NCBI GenBank assembly: GCA_029844215.1
Contig: CM056740.1
Coordinates: forward strand, 27,137,873-27,201,872
Source: Przewalskia tangutica
Lineage: Eukaryota > Streptophyta > Magnoliopsida > Solanales > Solanaceae
DNA length: 64,000 nt
Direction of reading: 5' to 3'
Made by a program: the position numbers and the translations under genes. Shown in pieces: positions 1-12,494 of the stretch. The notes beneath the pieces are model-generated. The model had not been told where the DNA came from, made no database searches, and saw only the letters and a list, made by a program, of their open reading frames with translations. How positions within the stretch are numbered: the first letter of the stretch is position 1; the number at the start of each line of letters is the position of its first letter.

Positions 1-549
1 CGGTTCGGGAGTACAAAGATGTAGTTTGACTCGTTGGCTCGGTATGTCCCCGCTTTAGTGGCGATATGGAGGATAGATCGCACCGCTATGTCACGAGACT
101 TGACGATTACTTAGCAGAGGTTGTATGCAGGTGTAGCTCTTCACCGGCATGGACATTGCCCGTATACGAGCTTATGCATGGACGAGGATGGAACGCGTAG
201 ATCGACGTAGGGACCAGATCAGATAAGAGGCCAGATAGCGAGGTCCTTCAAGAACTCAGAGACAGACCGCCTCAAAGAAGAAAGCTAGTTATACACCTCC
301 GCCAGTCCAGAGTGGTCCTCCGCGCCTTGAGCATCCAGGTATTCAGAGCGGTCGAGCTCCTGTGTTTCAGATTTTCCGGGGAGTAGGAGTACTCGCCGGA
401 TGAGGCTACCCGTATCTCAGCGTGGCCGTTGTGGTAAAACCCATAGGGGGGAGTGTCGTACTAGTTTGGGAGATTGCTACACTTGCGGCCGGCAGGGCCA
501 TTTTGCGAAGGAGTGTCCGACCAGAGGTAGCGCGGCAAGGGGAAAGTGA
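1..549 (+). pseudogene. Ty3/gypsy-type gag, 3' part (copy 1 of + array)
   Basis: This is the C-terminal half of a retrotransposon Gag (capsid/nucleocapsid), cut by the window start. The end of the reading frame encodes CGKTHRGEC followed by a canonical CCHC knuckle, CYTCGRQGHFAKEC (C-x2-C-x4-H-x4-C, about 466-515), the RNA-packaging zinc finger of nucleocapsid. A TGA at 547-549 closes it. Upstream of the knuckle the frame is broken several times compared with the copies at 5338 and 11317. The breaks fall at CAG or CTG triplets, for example GTGGCGATATGG here against GTGGCAGACATGG at 6033, so some may be base-calling errors. No protease, reverse transcriptase or integrase follows. Assignment to gag is firm; the lineage within Ty3/gypsy is inferred. 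Confidence 0.8.
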
Positions 550-1489
550 AGCAGTAGTTATAGGTATATCCTTAACCCTCTAGAGACTAGTATGTATTGA
601 TGTTATGATGTTGTGTTTAGTGTTATGTCCAGATGGCATTGTGTTAAAATGTGATTTAGAAGCCTGGTTAGTGAAAAGGGTAAGGATGAGAAAATTTTGA
701 ACCTTAGAATTTATGACAGTTGAGACCTTAGATGTAAGGCCGTCTTGAGTAAAAGACTTTACGGTTAATCTTTGTCGGAGTGCATAGTATACGTGGAGTT
801 TTGGGTGATAATTCCATGGGTAGTATGAGATAGAAGTGGTAGCTTTCATGACATGAATTAGTAAGATTGTTCCGGATCGGGGAACGAGAGAGTTTGGCGC
901 GATAATGCGGTCGTTGAGGCCGATCGCGGTCAACCCGCAGCTTCGAATGAGGTGGGGTCGGTTCGAGGTGGTCCCGCCAGTGGTAGGATCACGAGGGTGC
1001 AAGGCCCAAGTTTAGGTAACCGAGATGCGAGTTCGTGGACGCGTCGACCAATCGGATCGTGAAGGCCGGGAATGGCCTTAAAGGAATTTGAGGCTAGTAA
1101 AATGACCAAGTTTGGAGGTAGTGACTCCAAGGTTTTGGAAACTGAAGCGATGACGGGAGTATGGTACATGTACTAGAGAGAGTTCGGGTGTACGAGAAGG
1201 GTACGACGAGTAAGGAAAGAAGTGAACGTGTGTTAACAAAATAAAAGAGATCATTTTGTTATGAAGTGAAGATGCGAAGGGAGTATCCTTTAGACCATGA
1301 GTGGAAGCTTTTGTGATGTTAGAGGTGATTCCTCTTTGGCTTGGATTGGAGTTTTGCGCATGTGTTATATTATGGCCAGGTGTGGCATAAGTGGTTTTGT
1401 AAGTATAGTAGTGAAGACTATACCGGTAGCATGTATGTTTTGAGACTTAGAAGGAACATTCGGGACGAATGTTTCTAAGGGGGGAAGAA
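550..1489 (+). other. Internal 3' spacer and polypurine tract of gag-only retroelement (copy 1)
   Basis: About 940 bp separate the gag stop from the next LTR, where an autonomous gypsy element would have some 4 kb of pol. I see no RT (YxDD), RNase H, integrase or chromodomain frame. The segment ends in the purine-rich tract AAGGGGGGAAGAA (1477-1489), directly against the TGTTACACC start of LTR1, as expected for the plus-strand primer. Near-identical spacers occur at 6528-7475 and 12495-13427. Confidence 0.7.
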
Positions 1490-2005
1490 TGTTACACCCC
1501 GTAGTTCCAGGGTATGTATGTGGGGACGTACGTACGAGAATACGACATTTAAATTAAAAGGAAGAAAGATGTGATTTTTTTCGACGGAAAAGTTTCCGGA
1601 TTTTGTGAAGGAAAAAGGTTCGTTAAAGGGAATTAGATTCTCAGATTTGGTATTCGGACTTTTTGGAATATTTGAGAATTATGGAATTTTATTTCCGGAA
1701 TTGGTCACGTGGGGCCCACGGGAGGAATTTACGGTTTGTGGGGCCCACTTTATTTTCGAGATTTTTGGCATTACGGATATTTTCGGAAGATGAAATGTTT
1801 TGGATGAGTAGGGGCGACACGTGTCACCCTCATGTGGCCATGTTGGCCGATTGGAGTTGGACATGTGTCCATGGACGGTTTATGGGGGGACAAGTGGCAA
1901 GCCACTTGTCCCATTATTGTGGTGGACATATGGTTGGTAAATTACCCACACACATGTCCCCAATCCTCACCTTACACTTGCTTTAATCCTAGCCATTGAT
2001 TTTTC

Positions 2006-2013
2006 TATAAATA
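2006..2013 (+). promoter_or_regulatory. TATA box of LTR1
   Basis: TATAAATA sits in a context identical to 7972-7979 (LTR2) and 13932-13939 (LTR3). The diverged - strand LTRs carry the same box, read as TATTTATA at 19708, 25709 and 31670. Conservation across subfamilies supports its use as the retrotransposon promoter. Confidence 0.55.
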
Positions 2014-4003
2014 CCCTTTATGTTGCAAGACTTAATTTCATCCCTCACTTGAAATAATTTCCAAGGCAAAAATTCTCCCTCCCTCCCTTAGTGAAGCTCT
2101 CGTCCAAACATCCCCCCCTTTGTGTAGAAAATTCTTCAAGTGTTGGTATAGTCCCAATTACCTTATCCTTGAAATCCCTTGTAATATTCCAAAAGTTATC
2201 TTTATACTAAGATCCCGAAAATACTACTTTATTCCAATAGTCACAAAGTGAAACCCTAGGAAAATCTTCATAGTTGGTTGAAGTGTTAAGAGAAGTTGTT
2301 TAGAAACTTCTAAGGGTTGCTTGGAGCGGGTTGGAGCGTAAGGAATTGGAGCTAAACGTTGCTCAGGATCGACTTATAAATCTTGGATAATTTTGGGCTT
2401 ATCGAGGTAATGATCTTTGTCCCCCTATTGTAATTGGATATTACATATTGTAGTAGTTTAGAATTGAGTATAAGATATATTGGAAGGATAATTATAAAGA
2501 ATCAATCAGTATTTACATTGACCGTATTTATGAGACTTGTAGTATTATTGTGGCGATGTTGTACACGTCCAGGTTAGACGCAGTAACCCTCGAGTTGTTG
2601 GCTTGCTAGAGGGCCTTGTTAGAGGACGAGTTTTGTGTGGTTACCGGGGGAGGGGGGGAGGTGCTGCCGAATTTTCGTAGAATAATGACCTTGTGCTTTG
2701 AATTGCGCTACAAAGAGATACAAAAGTTGATAGGCGCTTATGGCCATTATAGGTGGAAGTACTACGAGTAGCGTATTCTACTTGAAGGGTGGAAAAGGCT
2801 AGCAAGGTTATAGTACTTGGAGCATTTTGCTAATTGTCGATAATCGTCGCGAGGTATGTGAACCTCTTCCTATCTTTTCTAGCATGATTGTTGTAAACTA
2901 TGTAGTACGGTACACGTACGTGTGCTAAATGAATTTGGTTGGTTTAGAACATAAAGTGTTATAATGGCTTTATGAGAAGTTAATTATAACGACTTTATGT
3001 AGGTAAAAGAATGGTTGATTGTTTTTAAAAGATAAGAGACTTGACTTATATTTGACTTGATATGATTTGTTAAGGACTTGAATTGTGTTAAAAAGTTGTG
3101 AAACCTCATTCGTGAGTAATGAGTACTTGGTTTTTAAAGAATAATGTCATATTGATTTCGGAAATGGGAATGAGTATCGAACAAGCCATTGCAGCGTTAA
3201 TAAAGGAAAATGTAATGACAATTAATTATATTAAAACAAGTAGAAACCTCCATCTGCATAAGCTAAGATAAGACTAAATTGTATTACATTTCCTAGATCA
3301 TGGTTGCTTTAATAAGATCATTAATAACAAGTATTGGTTTTTCTTAAATTCCAAAGTAAGGAACTTGATTTCTAAAAGAAAGGAGACTTGAGGAATTAAA
3401 GTGTTTTGGTTTAAAAAGAAAGCATGGTATTGTCTTGGTTTATTTCAAAAGAAGGTGTGGAAATGGTTTTTGTTTACTTGAAATAATAATACTCTATTTT
3501 TGATACTATGGGTATCGTATGACTTTTGTAAAAGAAAGGATCTTTTGAAAGAATTTAAGTCGTAGTACTTTAGGGTTAAAACCCTGATTGTTGGCACAAA
3601 ATGGGAATACTTGAGTTTATATAAATGGTGAATCAATTTACATGTTAATGAAAGTCTAAAGTATGTTGAACTTGCCTATGCGGTTGTGATAGCTTTGTTG
3701 TGCAAGTATTGTATTTCTATACCACCGCGTCTCGATGGAGGGTGACTTGTTGTGAACTTACTTGACGCATCTGCAGCGATGAGGATTCCACGTATGCTTC
3801 CATTATTATTATCACATGGGCATGTCTACACCGTGAGGGATTCCGGCACGTGACCATTATTGTTATTCCATGGACTAGCCCTCCACGAGGTTTTACCGAT
3901 TCGCCTGGTATCCGGTAGTTGGCTCGTACTTGCCCCGGCCGTGGTGATTCGCTTTGGTATCGTAGTTAGCCTTCGATTGCCGTTCCGTTGTGTGGCGATG
4001 TCT

Positions 4004-4352
4004 CGTGACTTACGGTTGTGATCTGGTGGTTAGCCTAGTTACTTGCCCCCGTCAGCTACGTGACGCAGGTGGATCTGGTAGAGGCTATCGCACTTGCCAC
4101 ATGTCAGCTTCGCGGCGAAGTATCGTGACTTACAGTTGTGATCTGGTGGTGAGCCTGGGTACTTGCCCCGCCGCCTACGTGGCGCAGGAGGATCTGCAGG
4201 CTATCGACTTGCCACGTGTCGCCTTCGCGAGTCGGTTTGGACGGTTTCGTGACTTACGGTTGTGATCGGTGGTTAGCTGGTAACTTGCCCCGCCGCCTAC
4301 GCGGGCGCAGGAGGATCTGGTAGAGGCTATCGCACTTGCCACGCGGTCGGCC
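4004..4352 (+). repeat. ~120-bp tandem subrepeat, three units, inside LTR1
   Basis: CGTGACTTAC recurs at 4004, 4124 and 4248. Each is followed by TTGTGATC, a TTAGC/GAGCC motif, ACTTGCCCC, GCGCAGG-type sequence, GGATCT, AGGCTATCG and a CCACGTGTCGCC-type end. Units are about 120-124 bp. The same three-unit array is in LTR2 (about 9977-10330) and LTR3 (about 15962-16320). Small differences between units are mostly at CTG/CAG/CCG. Confidence 0.75.
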
Positions 4353-5136
4353 GTGATATAGTTATTTAGTATTGTTGCACGGTAGGTTCGGTAGCGGCTT
4401 TCGTACTTGCCCGTCGATTGATGATGCAGTTGGATCCGTAGCTATGCCTTCGCATTTGCCGTCACGATTTTAAGACACAGTGGGACACGTGTTCATGTGT
4501 ACTCTTTGGTGTTGTTATATCATAGATCGCCAGTGAGGAAGGTATTCCACGCATGATTGATGTTGTGGGCGTGAGACCCATAGTTATATTTGAGTGATGA
4601 CTTTGAGGCGTGAGTCCACGACTTGACATGATCGCTTATGTATCGTGGATCGTAGTTTGGTTATCATACATGTCTCTGCTTTATATAGATCGTTATGATT
4701 TCATTTACTGATTTTCGATTCCACATACTTAGTACTGTTATCGACCTCCTTCGGGCCGTTCATGCCGCAGTAGAGGTACACCGGTTGTTGATCCTCGCCA
4801 TGGATCACAGTTGCGTTGGGAAGCTCCGTTTCTCGAGGCTTATCTTTTGTATGATTCCTCGAGTTGTAGGTTCTTGTACATTCGGGGGTATGGCGGCCCT
4901 GTCCCGTCATAGTTGTTATAAAATTCAGAGGTCTCAGACATCACAAGTGTGGTTTGTAAGGGATTTAACTGCTCAATTTTGATATATATATACGCGAAGG
5001 TAACCGTTTTGGTTAGCCTATTGCTTATTTTATGTCTTGATTCATGCTTAAGTTTTTATTTCCGATTTTCTCGATGATTGTATCACTAGGTGCCCGGTAA
5101 GGCACGACCACGCCCGAGGTCGGGTCGTGACAAAAG

Positions 5137-5148
5137 TGGTATCAGAGC
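5137..5148 (+). other. Primer binding site (tRNA-iMet type), copy 2 element
   Basis: TGGTATCAGAGC matches the complement of the plant initiator tRNA-Met 3' end and starts 4 bp after LTR1. It sets the LTR/internal boundary and the + orientation. The equivalent site after LTR2 (11113) reads TGGTATCGTGAGC, changed exactly at the CAG. Confidence 0.85.
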
Positions 5149-5337
5149 AGTTAATCCTCGGAAAGTGTCTACAGACCGTGTCTAGTAGAGTCTTGATTAT
5201 CGGTGTGTTGTGCACCGCATCTATAATCAGAAGGCTACAGGATATATAGGATTGGTTTCCATTCTTCTCACTCTGAGATCGTGCCTTAGAGCTGTGTTGT
5301 AAGTTGGACTCCCTCTGACGTATTCTTTTAACCAGTT

Positions 5338-6527
5338 ATGCCTCTACGCAAGGCAACCAGAGCCCAGAAGGGCAGGGCAATAGAGGGAGCTGCGAGTAGA
5401 GCACAGAGGATTGCCAGGGCACAGGCCCAGTCTTTACCTGAGGTGGTACTTCAGATGGGGAGTTCTGCGACGCCGTTAGCCACAAAGATAGTTCAGAAGC
5501 GGCGGTCTCACCGAGGCCGCGATACGAAGTCTCCGCCCACGACCGTGAGCCGAGGATATGAGTTACGGAGATGGCCCCGCACTAGCTAGACTTGTGGCGA
5601 GGATGAGGCGAGCGTGAGGTAGCGGTTCGAATACGATGGTTCACCCTAGATCCGATATTTGGAGACTTCGGGACTTCTTGAGTTGCAGTCCACCAGAGTT
5701 CTATGGATCGAGAACTGAGGAAGATCCTCAGGAGTTTATTCGACAGCTGCAGCGGATCATGAAAGTGATCAAGGCCTCAGAGACAGAGTCGGTGGTACTA
5801 GGTTCACATCGGCTGCGTGATACTGCAGTCGACTGGTTTGATTCGTGGGAGCTGTCCCGGGGAGAGCATGCACTTCCAGCCGTATGGGACGAGTTCTCAG
5901 AGGCATTTCTTACACACTTCGCCCTCGCAGATGAGAGATCGGGCGGATAGATTTATGATGTTGAGCGTAACGGGCGCATTTCGGGAGTACAAAGATGTAG
6001 TTTGACTCATTGGCTCGGTACGTCCCCGCTTTAGTGGCAGACATGGAGGATAGAGTGCACCGCTATGTCACAGGACTTGACGATTACTTAGCAGAGGGTT
6101 GCACGGGTGTAGCTCTTCAGCCGGGCATGGACATTGCCCGTATACAGGCTTATGCACAGGAGATGAAGGAACGTAGAGATCGACGTAGGGACCAGGATCA
6201 GCATAAGAGGCTGTGATAGCAGGTCCTTCAAGAACTCGAGAGACAGACATCGCCAAGAAGAGTTAGTTATACACCTCCGCCAAGATCTGAGTGGTCCTCC
6301 GCCTTCTTGGCATCCAGGTATTGTGAGCGGGTCGAGCTCCTGTGTTTGATTTTCCGGGGAGTAGGAGTACTCGTCGGATGAGGCTACCCGTATCTCAGTG
6401 TGGCCGTTGTGGTAAAACCCATAGGGGGGAGTGTCGTACTAGTTTGGGAGATTGCTACACTTGCAGCCGGCAGGGCCATTTTGCGAAGGAGTGTCCGACC
6501 AGAGGTAGCGCGGCAAGGGGAAAGTGA
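5338..6527 (+). pseudogene. Ty3/gypsy-type gag (copy 2 of + array), frameshifted
   Basis: This is the most complete gag in the window, about 390 codons when frames are followed by similarity. It starts MPLRKATRAQKG 190 bp after the primer site. A capsid-like (Retrotrans_gag) section at about 5690-5990 includes PPEFYGSRTEEDPQEFIRQL, then VDWFDSWELSRGEHALP and WDEFSEAFLTHF. The nucleocapsid part ends with CGKTHRGEC and a CCHC knuckle CYTCSRQGHFAKEC (6448-6493 region), with TGA at 6525. The frame shifts at least four times (near 5590, 5950, 6010 and 6220). Because the copies differ from each other at CAG/CTG/CCG points, part of this damage is probably technical. Gag would coat the element's RNA. 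No pol is linked to it, so mobility would need proteins from an autonomous relative. Confidence 0.85.
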
Positions 6528-7475
6528 AGCAGTAGTTACAGGTATATCCTTAACCCTCTAGAGACTAGTATGTATTGATGTTATGATGTTGTGTTTAGTG
6601 TTATGTCCGGATGGCATTGTGTTAAAATGTGATTTAGAAGCCTGGTTAGTGAAAAGGGTAAGGATGAGAAAATTTTGAACCTTAGAATTTATGACAGTTG
6701 AGACCTTAGATGTAAGGCCGTCTTGAGTAAAAGACTTTACGGTTAATCTTTGTCGGAGTGCATAGTATACGTGGAGTTTTGGGTGATAATTCCATGGGTA
6801 GTATGAGATAGAAGTGGTAGCTTTCATGACATGAATTAGTAAGATTGTTCCGGATCGGGGAACGAGAGAGTTTGGCGCGATAGCGGGTCGGGTTGAGGCC
6901 AGATCGCGGGTCAACCCGCAGCTCGGAATGAGGTGGGGTCAGTTCGAGGTGGTCCCGCCAGGTGGTAGGATCACGAGGGTGCAAGGCCCAAGTTTAGGTA
7001 ACCGTTGTACGAGTTCGTGGATGCGTTCGACCAGAATCGGATCGTGAAGGCCGGGAATGGCCTTAAAGGAATTTGAGGCTAGTAAAATGACCAAGTTTGG
7101 AGGTAGTGACTCCAAGGTTTTGGAAACTGAAGCGATGACGGGAGTATGGTACATGTACTAGAGAGAGTTCGGGTGTACGAGAAGGGTACGACGAGTAAGG
7201 AAAGAAGTGAACGTGTGTTAACAAAATAAAAGAGATCATTTTGTTATGAAGTGAAGATGCGAAGGGAGTATCCTTTAGACCATGAGTGGAAGCTTTTGTG
7301 ATGTTAGAGGTGATTCCTCTTTGGCTTGGATTGGAGTTTTGCGCATGTGTTATATTATGGCCAGGTGTGGCATAAGTGGTTTTGTAAGTATAGTAGTGAA
7401 GACTATACCAAATAGCACGTATGTTTTGAGACTTAGAAGGAACATTCGGGACGAATGTTTCTACGGGGGGAAGAA
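6528..7475 (+). other. Internal 3' spacer and polypurine tract (copy 2)
   Basis: No pol coding is seen. The sequence is nearly identical to 550-1489. It ends in a G-rich tract with GGGGGGAAGAA (7465-7475) against LTR2. Short open frames here are not conserved between the three copies. Confidence 0.65.
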
Positions 7476-10400
7476 TGTTACACCCCGTAGTTCTAGGGTA
7501 TGTATGTGGGGACGTACGTGCAAGATCGACATTTAAATTAAAAGGAAGAAAGATGTGATTTTTTCGACGGAAAAGTTTCCGGATTTTGTGAAGGAAAAAG
7601 GTTCGTTAAAGGGAATTAGATTCTCGATTTGGTATTCGGACTTTTGGAATATTTGAGAATTATGGAATTTTATTTCGAATTGGTCACGTGGGCCCACGGA
7701 GGAATTTACTTTGTGGGGCCCACTTTATTTTCGAGATTTTTGGCATTACGGATATTTTCTAAGATGAAATGTTTTGGATGAGTAGGGCGACACGTGTCAC
7801 CCCTCGTGGCCATGTTGCCGATCGAGTCGACACGTGTCCATGGGCGGTTATGGGGACAAGTGGCACGCCACTTGTCCCATTATTGTGGTGGACATATGGT
7901 TGGTAAATTACCCACACACATGTCCCCAATCCTCACATTACACTTGCTTTAATCCTAGCCATTGATTTTTCTATAAATACCCCTTATGTTGCTAGACTTA
8001 ATTTCATCCCTCACTTGAAATAATTTCCAAGGCAAAATTCTCCCTCCTCCCTTAGTGAAGCTCTCGTCCAAACATCCCCTTTGTGTAGAAAATTCTTCAA
8101 GTGTTGGTATAGTCCCAATTACCTTATCCTTGAAATCCCTTGTAATATTCCAAAAGTTATCTTTATACTAAGATCCCGAAAATACTACTTTATTCCAATA
8201 GTCACAAAGTGAAACCCTAGGAAAATCTTCATAGTTGGTTGAAGTGTTAAGAGAAGTTGTTTAGAAACTTCTAAGGGTTGCTTGGAGCGGGTTGGAGCGT
8301 AAGGAATTGGAGCTAAACGTTGCTCAGGATCGACTTATAAATCTTGGATAATTTTGGGCTTATCGAGGTAATGATCTTTGTCCCCCTATTGTAATTGGAT
8401 ATTACATATTGTAGTAGTTTAGAATTGAGTATAAGATATATTGGAAGGATAATTATAAAGAATTGAATTACAGATTTACATTCTGATGAGACTTGTAGTA
8501 TTATTGTGGGGCAGTGTTGTACACGTCCGGTTAGACGTGTAACCCCCTTGGAGTTGTTGGCTTGGTAGCGGGCCTTGTTAGAGGAGGAGTTTTGTGTGGT
8601 TACCGGGGGAGGGGGGGAGGTGCTGCCGAATTTTCGTAGAATAATGACCTTGTGCTTTGAATTGCGCTACAAAGAGATCGAAAAGTTGATAGACGTTTTA
8701 TGGCCATTATAGGTGGAAGTACTACGAGTAGCGTATTCTACTTGAAGGGTGGAAAAGGCTAGCAAGGTTATAGTACTTGGAGCATTTTGCTAATTGTCGA
8801 TAATCGTCGCGAGGTATGTGAACCTCTTCCTATCTTTTCTAGCATGATTGTTGTAAACTATGTAGTACGGTACACGTACGTGTGCTAAATGAATTTGGTT
8901 GGTTTAGAACATAAAGTGTTATAATGGCTTTATGAGAAGTTAATTATAACGACTTTATGTAGGTAAAAGAATGGTTGATTGTTTTTAAAAGATAAGAGAC
9001 TTGACTTATATTTGACTTGATATGATTTGTTAAGGACTTGAATTGTGTTAAAAAAGTTGTGAAACCTCATTCGTGAGTAATGAGTACTTGGTTTTTAAAG
9101 AATAATGTCATATTGATTTCGGAAATGGGAATGAGTATCGAACAAGCCATTGCAGCGTTAATAAAGGAAAATGTAATGACAATTAATTATATTAAAACAA
9201 GTAGAAACCTCCATCTGCATAGAAGCTAAGATAAGACAAAATTGTATTACATTTCCTAGATCATGGTTGCTTTAATAAGATCATTAATAACAAGTATTGG
9301 TTTTTCTTAAATTCCAAAGTAAGGAACTTGATTTCTAAAAGAAAGGAGACTTGAGGAATTAAAGTGTTTTGGTTTAAAAAGAAAGCATGGTATTGTCTTG
9401 GTTTATTTCAAAAGAAGGTGTGGAAATGGTTTTTGTTTACTTGAAATAATAATACTCTATTTTTGATACTATGGGTATCGTATGACTTTTGTAAAAAGAA
9501 AGGGATCTTTTGAAAGAATTTAAGTACGTAGTACTTTAGGGTTAAAACCCGGATTGTTGGCACAAAATGGGAATACTTGAGTTTATATAAATGGTGAATC
9601 AATTTACATGTTAATGAAAGTCTAAAAGTATGTTGAACTTGCCTATGCCAGTTGTGATAGCTTTGTTGTGCAAGTATTGTATTTCTATACCACCGTCTCA
9701 CTGAGGTCATGACTTGCGTGAACTTACTTGACGCATCTGGCGACAGAGGATTCCACGTATGCTTCCATTATTATTATCACATGGGCATGTCTACACCGAT
9801 GAGGATTCCGAGGCACGTGACCATTATTGTTATTCCATGGACTAGCCCTCCACGAGGTTTTACCGATTCCTTGGTATCCGTAGTTGCTCTCGTACTTGCC
9901 CCTGGCCGTGGCCGATTCGCTTTGGTATCCGGTAGTTAGCCTTCAGATTTGCCCCGCTCGTTTTGTGGCGAAGTCTCGTGACTTACGGTTGTGATCCGTG
10001 GTTAGCCTAGTTACTTGCCCCCGCCGCCACGTGACGCAGTGGATCTGTAGAGGCTATCGCGACTTGCCACGCGTGTTAGCTTCGCGCGAAGCATCGTGAC
10101 TTACGGTTGTGATCCGTGGTTAGCTCGTTACTTGCCCCGCCGCCTACGTGGCGCAGGAGGATCTCGTAGAGGCTATCGCACTTGCCACGTGTCGCCTTCG
10201 CGAGTCGGTGTTTGGACGGTTTCGTGACTTACGGTTGTGATCCGTGGTTAGCTCGTAACTTGCCCCGCCGCCACGTGGCGCGAGGATCGGTAGAGGCTAT
10301 CGCACTTGCCACGTGTCGCCTTCGTGATATAGTTATTTAGTATTGTTGGTACGGTAGGTTCTCGTAGCCGGCTTTCGATTTGCCCGGCCGATTGATGACG

Positions 10401-11108
10401 CAGTTGGATCGGTAGCTATGCCTTCGCATTGCCCCGCGATTTTAAGACACGTGGGACACGTGTTCATGTACTCTTTGGTGTTGTTATATCATAGATCGCC
10501 AGCTGGAGGAAGGTATTCCACGCATGATTGATGTTGTGGGCGAGACCCATAGTTATATTTGAGTGATGACTTTGGCGGCGCGAGTCCCCGACTTGACATG
10601 ATCGCTTATGTATCGTGGATCGTAGTTTGGTTATCATACATGTCTCCTGCTTTATATAGATCGTTATGATTTCATTTACGATTTTCGCCACATACTTGGT
10701 ACTGTTAGATCGACCTCCTTCGGGCCGTTCATGCCGCAGTAGAGGTACACCGTTGTTGATCCTCGCCATAGATCACGCCAATTGCTTGGGAAGCTCCGTT
10801 TCTCCGAGGCTTATCTTTTGGTATGATTCTCGAGTTGTAGGTTCTTGTACATTCGTGGTATGGCGGGCCCCGTCCCGTCATAGTTGTTATAAAATTCGTA
10901 GAGGTCTCAGACATCACATGTGGTGGGTTTGTAAGGGATTTAACTGCTCAATTTTGATATATATATACGCGAAGGTAACCGCTTTGGTTAGCCTATTGCT
11001 TATTTTATGTCTTGATTCATGCTTAAGTTTTTATTTCACGATTTTCTCCGATGATTGTATCACCAGGTGCCCGGTAGGCACTACCACGCCCGAGGTCGGG
11101 TCGTGACA
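7476..11108 (+). mobile_element. LTR2 of + strand array
   Basis: This 3.63-kb LTR starts TGTTACACCCCG and ends GGTCGTGACA. It is shared between the gag units at 5338 and 11317, so the array is LTR-int-LTR-int-LTR rather than separate elements with their own LTR pairs. AT-rich parts (for example 8080-8460) are essentially identical to LTR1 and LTR3, which indicates recent origin. The TATA box is at 7972-7979. The undamaged insertion target of the - array is seen here as a single GAGGT at 10742-10746. Confidence 0.85.
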
Positions 11109-11316
11109 AAAGTGGTATCGTGAGCGCTTAATCCTCTGAAAGTGTCTACGCACCGCGTGTCTAGTAGAGTCTTGATTATCGGTGTGTTGTGCACCGCATC
11201 TATAATCAGAAGGCTACAGGATATATAGGATTGGTTTCCATTCTTCTCACTCTGAGATCGTGCCTTAGAGCTGTGTTGTAAGTTGGACTCCCTCTGACGT
11301 ATTCTTTTAACCAGTT

Positions 11317-12494
11317 ATGCCTCTACGCAAGGCAACCAGAGCCCGTGGCGGCGTGGCAATAGAGGAGTCGCGAGTAGAGCACGAGGATTGCCAGGCACGT
11401 GCCCGATCTTTACCGAGGTGGTACTTCGACGGGAGTTCTGCGACGCCGTTAGCCACAAAGATAGTTCAGAGCGGCGGTCTCACCGAGGCCGCAGACACGA
11501 AGTCTCCAGTTCCACGACCAGGAGCCGAGGATATGAGTTACAAGGAGATGGCCCTGTTACTAGCTAGACTTGTGGCGAGGGATGAGGACAGACGTGAGGT
11601 AGCGGTTCCGGTAATACCAGTGGTTCACCCTAGATCCGATATTTGGAGACTTCGGGACTTCTTGAGTTGCAGTCCACCAGAGTTCTATGGATCGAACCGG
11701 CGAAGATCCTCAGGAGTTTATTCGACAGCTGCAGTGGATCATGAAAGTGATCAAGGCCTCAGAGACAGAGTCGGTGGTACTAGGTTCACATCGCCGCGTG
11801 ATCTGCAATGATCGTTTGATTCGCGAGTCGCCCGGGGAGAGCATGCACTTCCAGCCGTATGGGACGAGTTCTCGGAGGCATTTCTTACACACTTCTTGCC
11901 CTCGCAGATGAGGAGAGATCGGGCAGATAGATTTATGATGTTGAGACAGAACGCGCATTCGCTCGAGTACAAAGATGTAGTTTGACTCGTTGGCTCGGTA
12001 TGTCCCCGCTTTAGTGGCAGATATGGAGGATAGACTGCACCGCTATGTCACAGGACTTGACGATTACTTAGCAGAGGGTTGTACGGGTGTAGCTCTTCAG
12101 CCGGGCATGGACATTGCCCGTATACAGGCTTATGCACAGGGGATGGAGGAACGTAGAGATCGACGTAGGGACCAGGATCAGCATAAGAGGCCGAGATAGC
12201 AGGTCCTTCAAGAACTCAGAGACAGACCGCCAAAGAAGAAAGTTAGTTATACACCTCCGCCAGTACAGAGTGGTCCTCCACGCCTTCGTGGCATCCAGGT
12301 ATTCGGGAGCGGTCGAGCTCCTGTGTTTCGATTTTCCGGGAGTAGAGTACTCGGACGAGGCTACCCGTATCTCGCCGTGGCGTTGTGGTAAAACCCATAG
12401 GGGGAGTGTCGTACTAGTTTGGGAGATTGCTACACTTGCGGCAGGCCATTTTCATGGGCGAGTGTCCACTGCAGGTAGCGCAAGGGGAAAGTGA
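11317..12494 (+). pseudogene. Ty3/gypsy-type gag (copy 3 of + array), frameshifted
   Basis: It is parallel to the gag at 5338. It begins MPLRKATRARGG, keeps SYKEMALLLARLVARDEDRR, VHPRSDIWRLRDFLSCSPPE and DPQEFIRQL, and ends at TGA 12492. The zinc knuckle region (about 12380-12480) is damaged: the second cysteine pair and the GHF spacing are altered by small indels next to CGG/CAG. The primer binding site for this unit is at 11113 in altered form. Function is as for copy 2; as read, it cannot make a full Gag. Confidence 0.8.

Larger units (their letters stand above)
1490..5132 (+). mobile_element. LTR1 of + strand gag-only Ty3/gypsy array
   Basis: This is a 3.64-kb LTR. It starts TGTTACACCCCG right after a polypurine tract, ends GGTCGTGACA (TG...CA), and is followed after 4 bp by the primer binding site. 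The same unit recurs at 7476 and 13428, with long stretches identical to both. A TATAAATA box lies at 2006-2013 about 500 bp into the LTR, downstream of CACGTG-rich sequence, and is the likely U3 promoter. The right part holds a tandem subrepeat (see 4004-4352). The LTR is far longer than the usual 0.3-1.5 kb. ORFs inside it are not conserved between copies and I treat none as coding. Confidence 0.85.

Noticed and set aside
580..1169. Antisense open frames of 80-140 codons repeated at 580, 6558 and 12525
   Set aside because: They are mirror frames of the retroelement internal 3' spacer. They recur only because the DNA is repeated and show no domain or conserved start.
1605..1986. Open frames near the start of the + LTRs (1605-1986, 13601-13925)
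   Set aside because: The frames are not kept in LTR2 (about 7590-7970), which differs by indels. This is the U3 region of an LTR.
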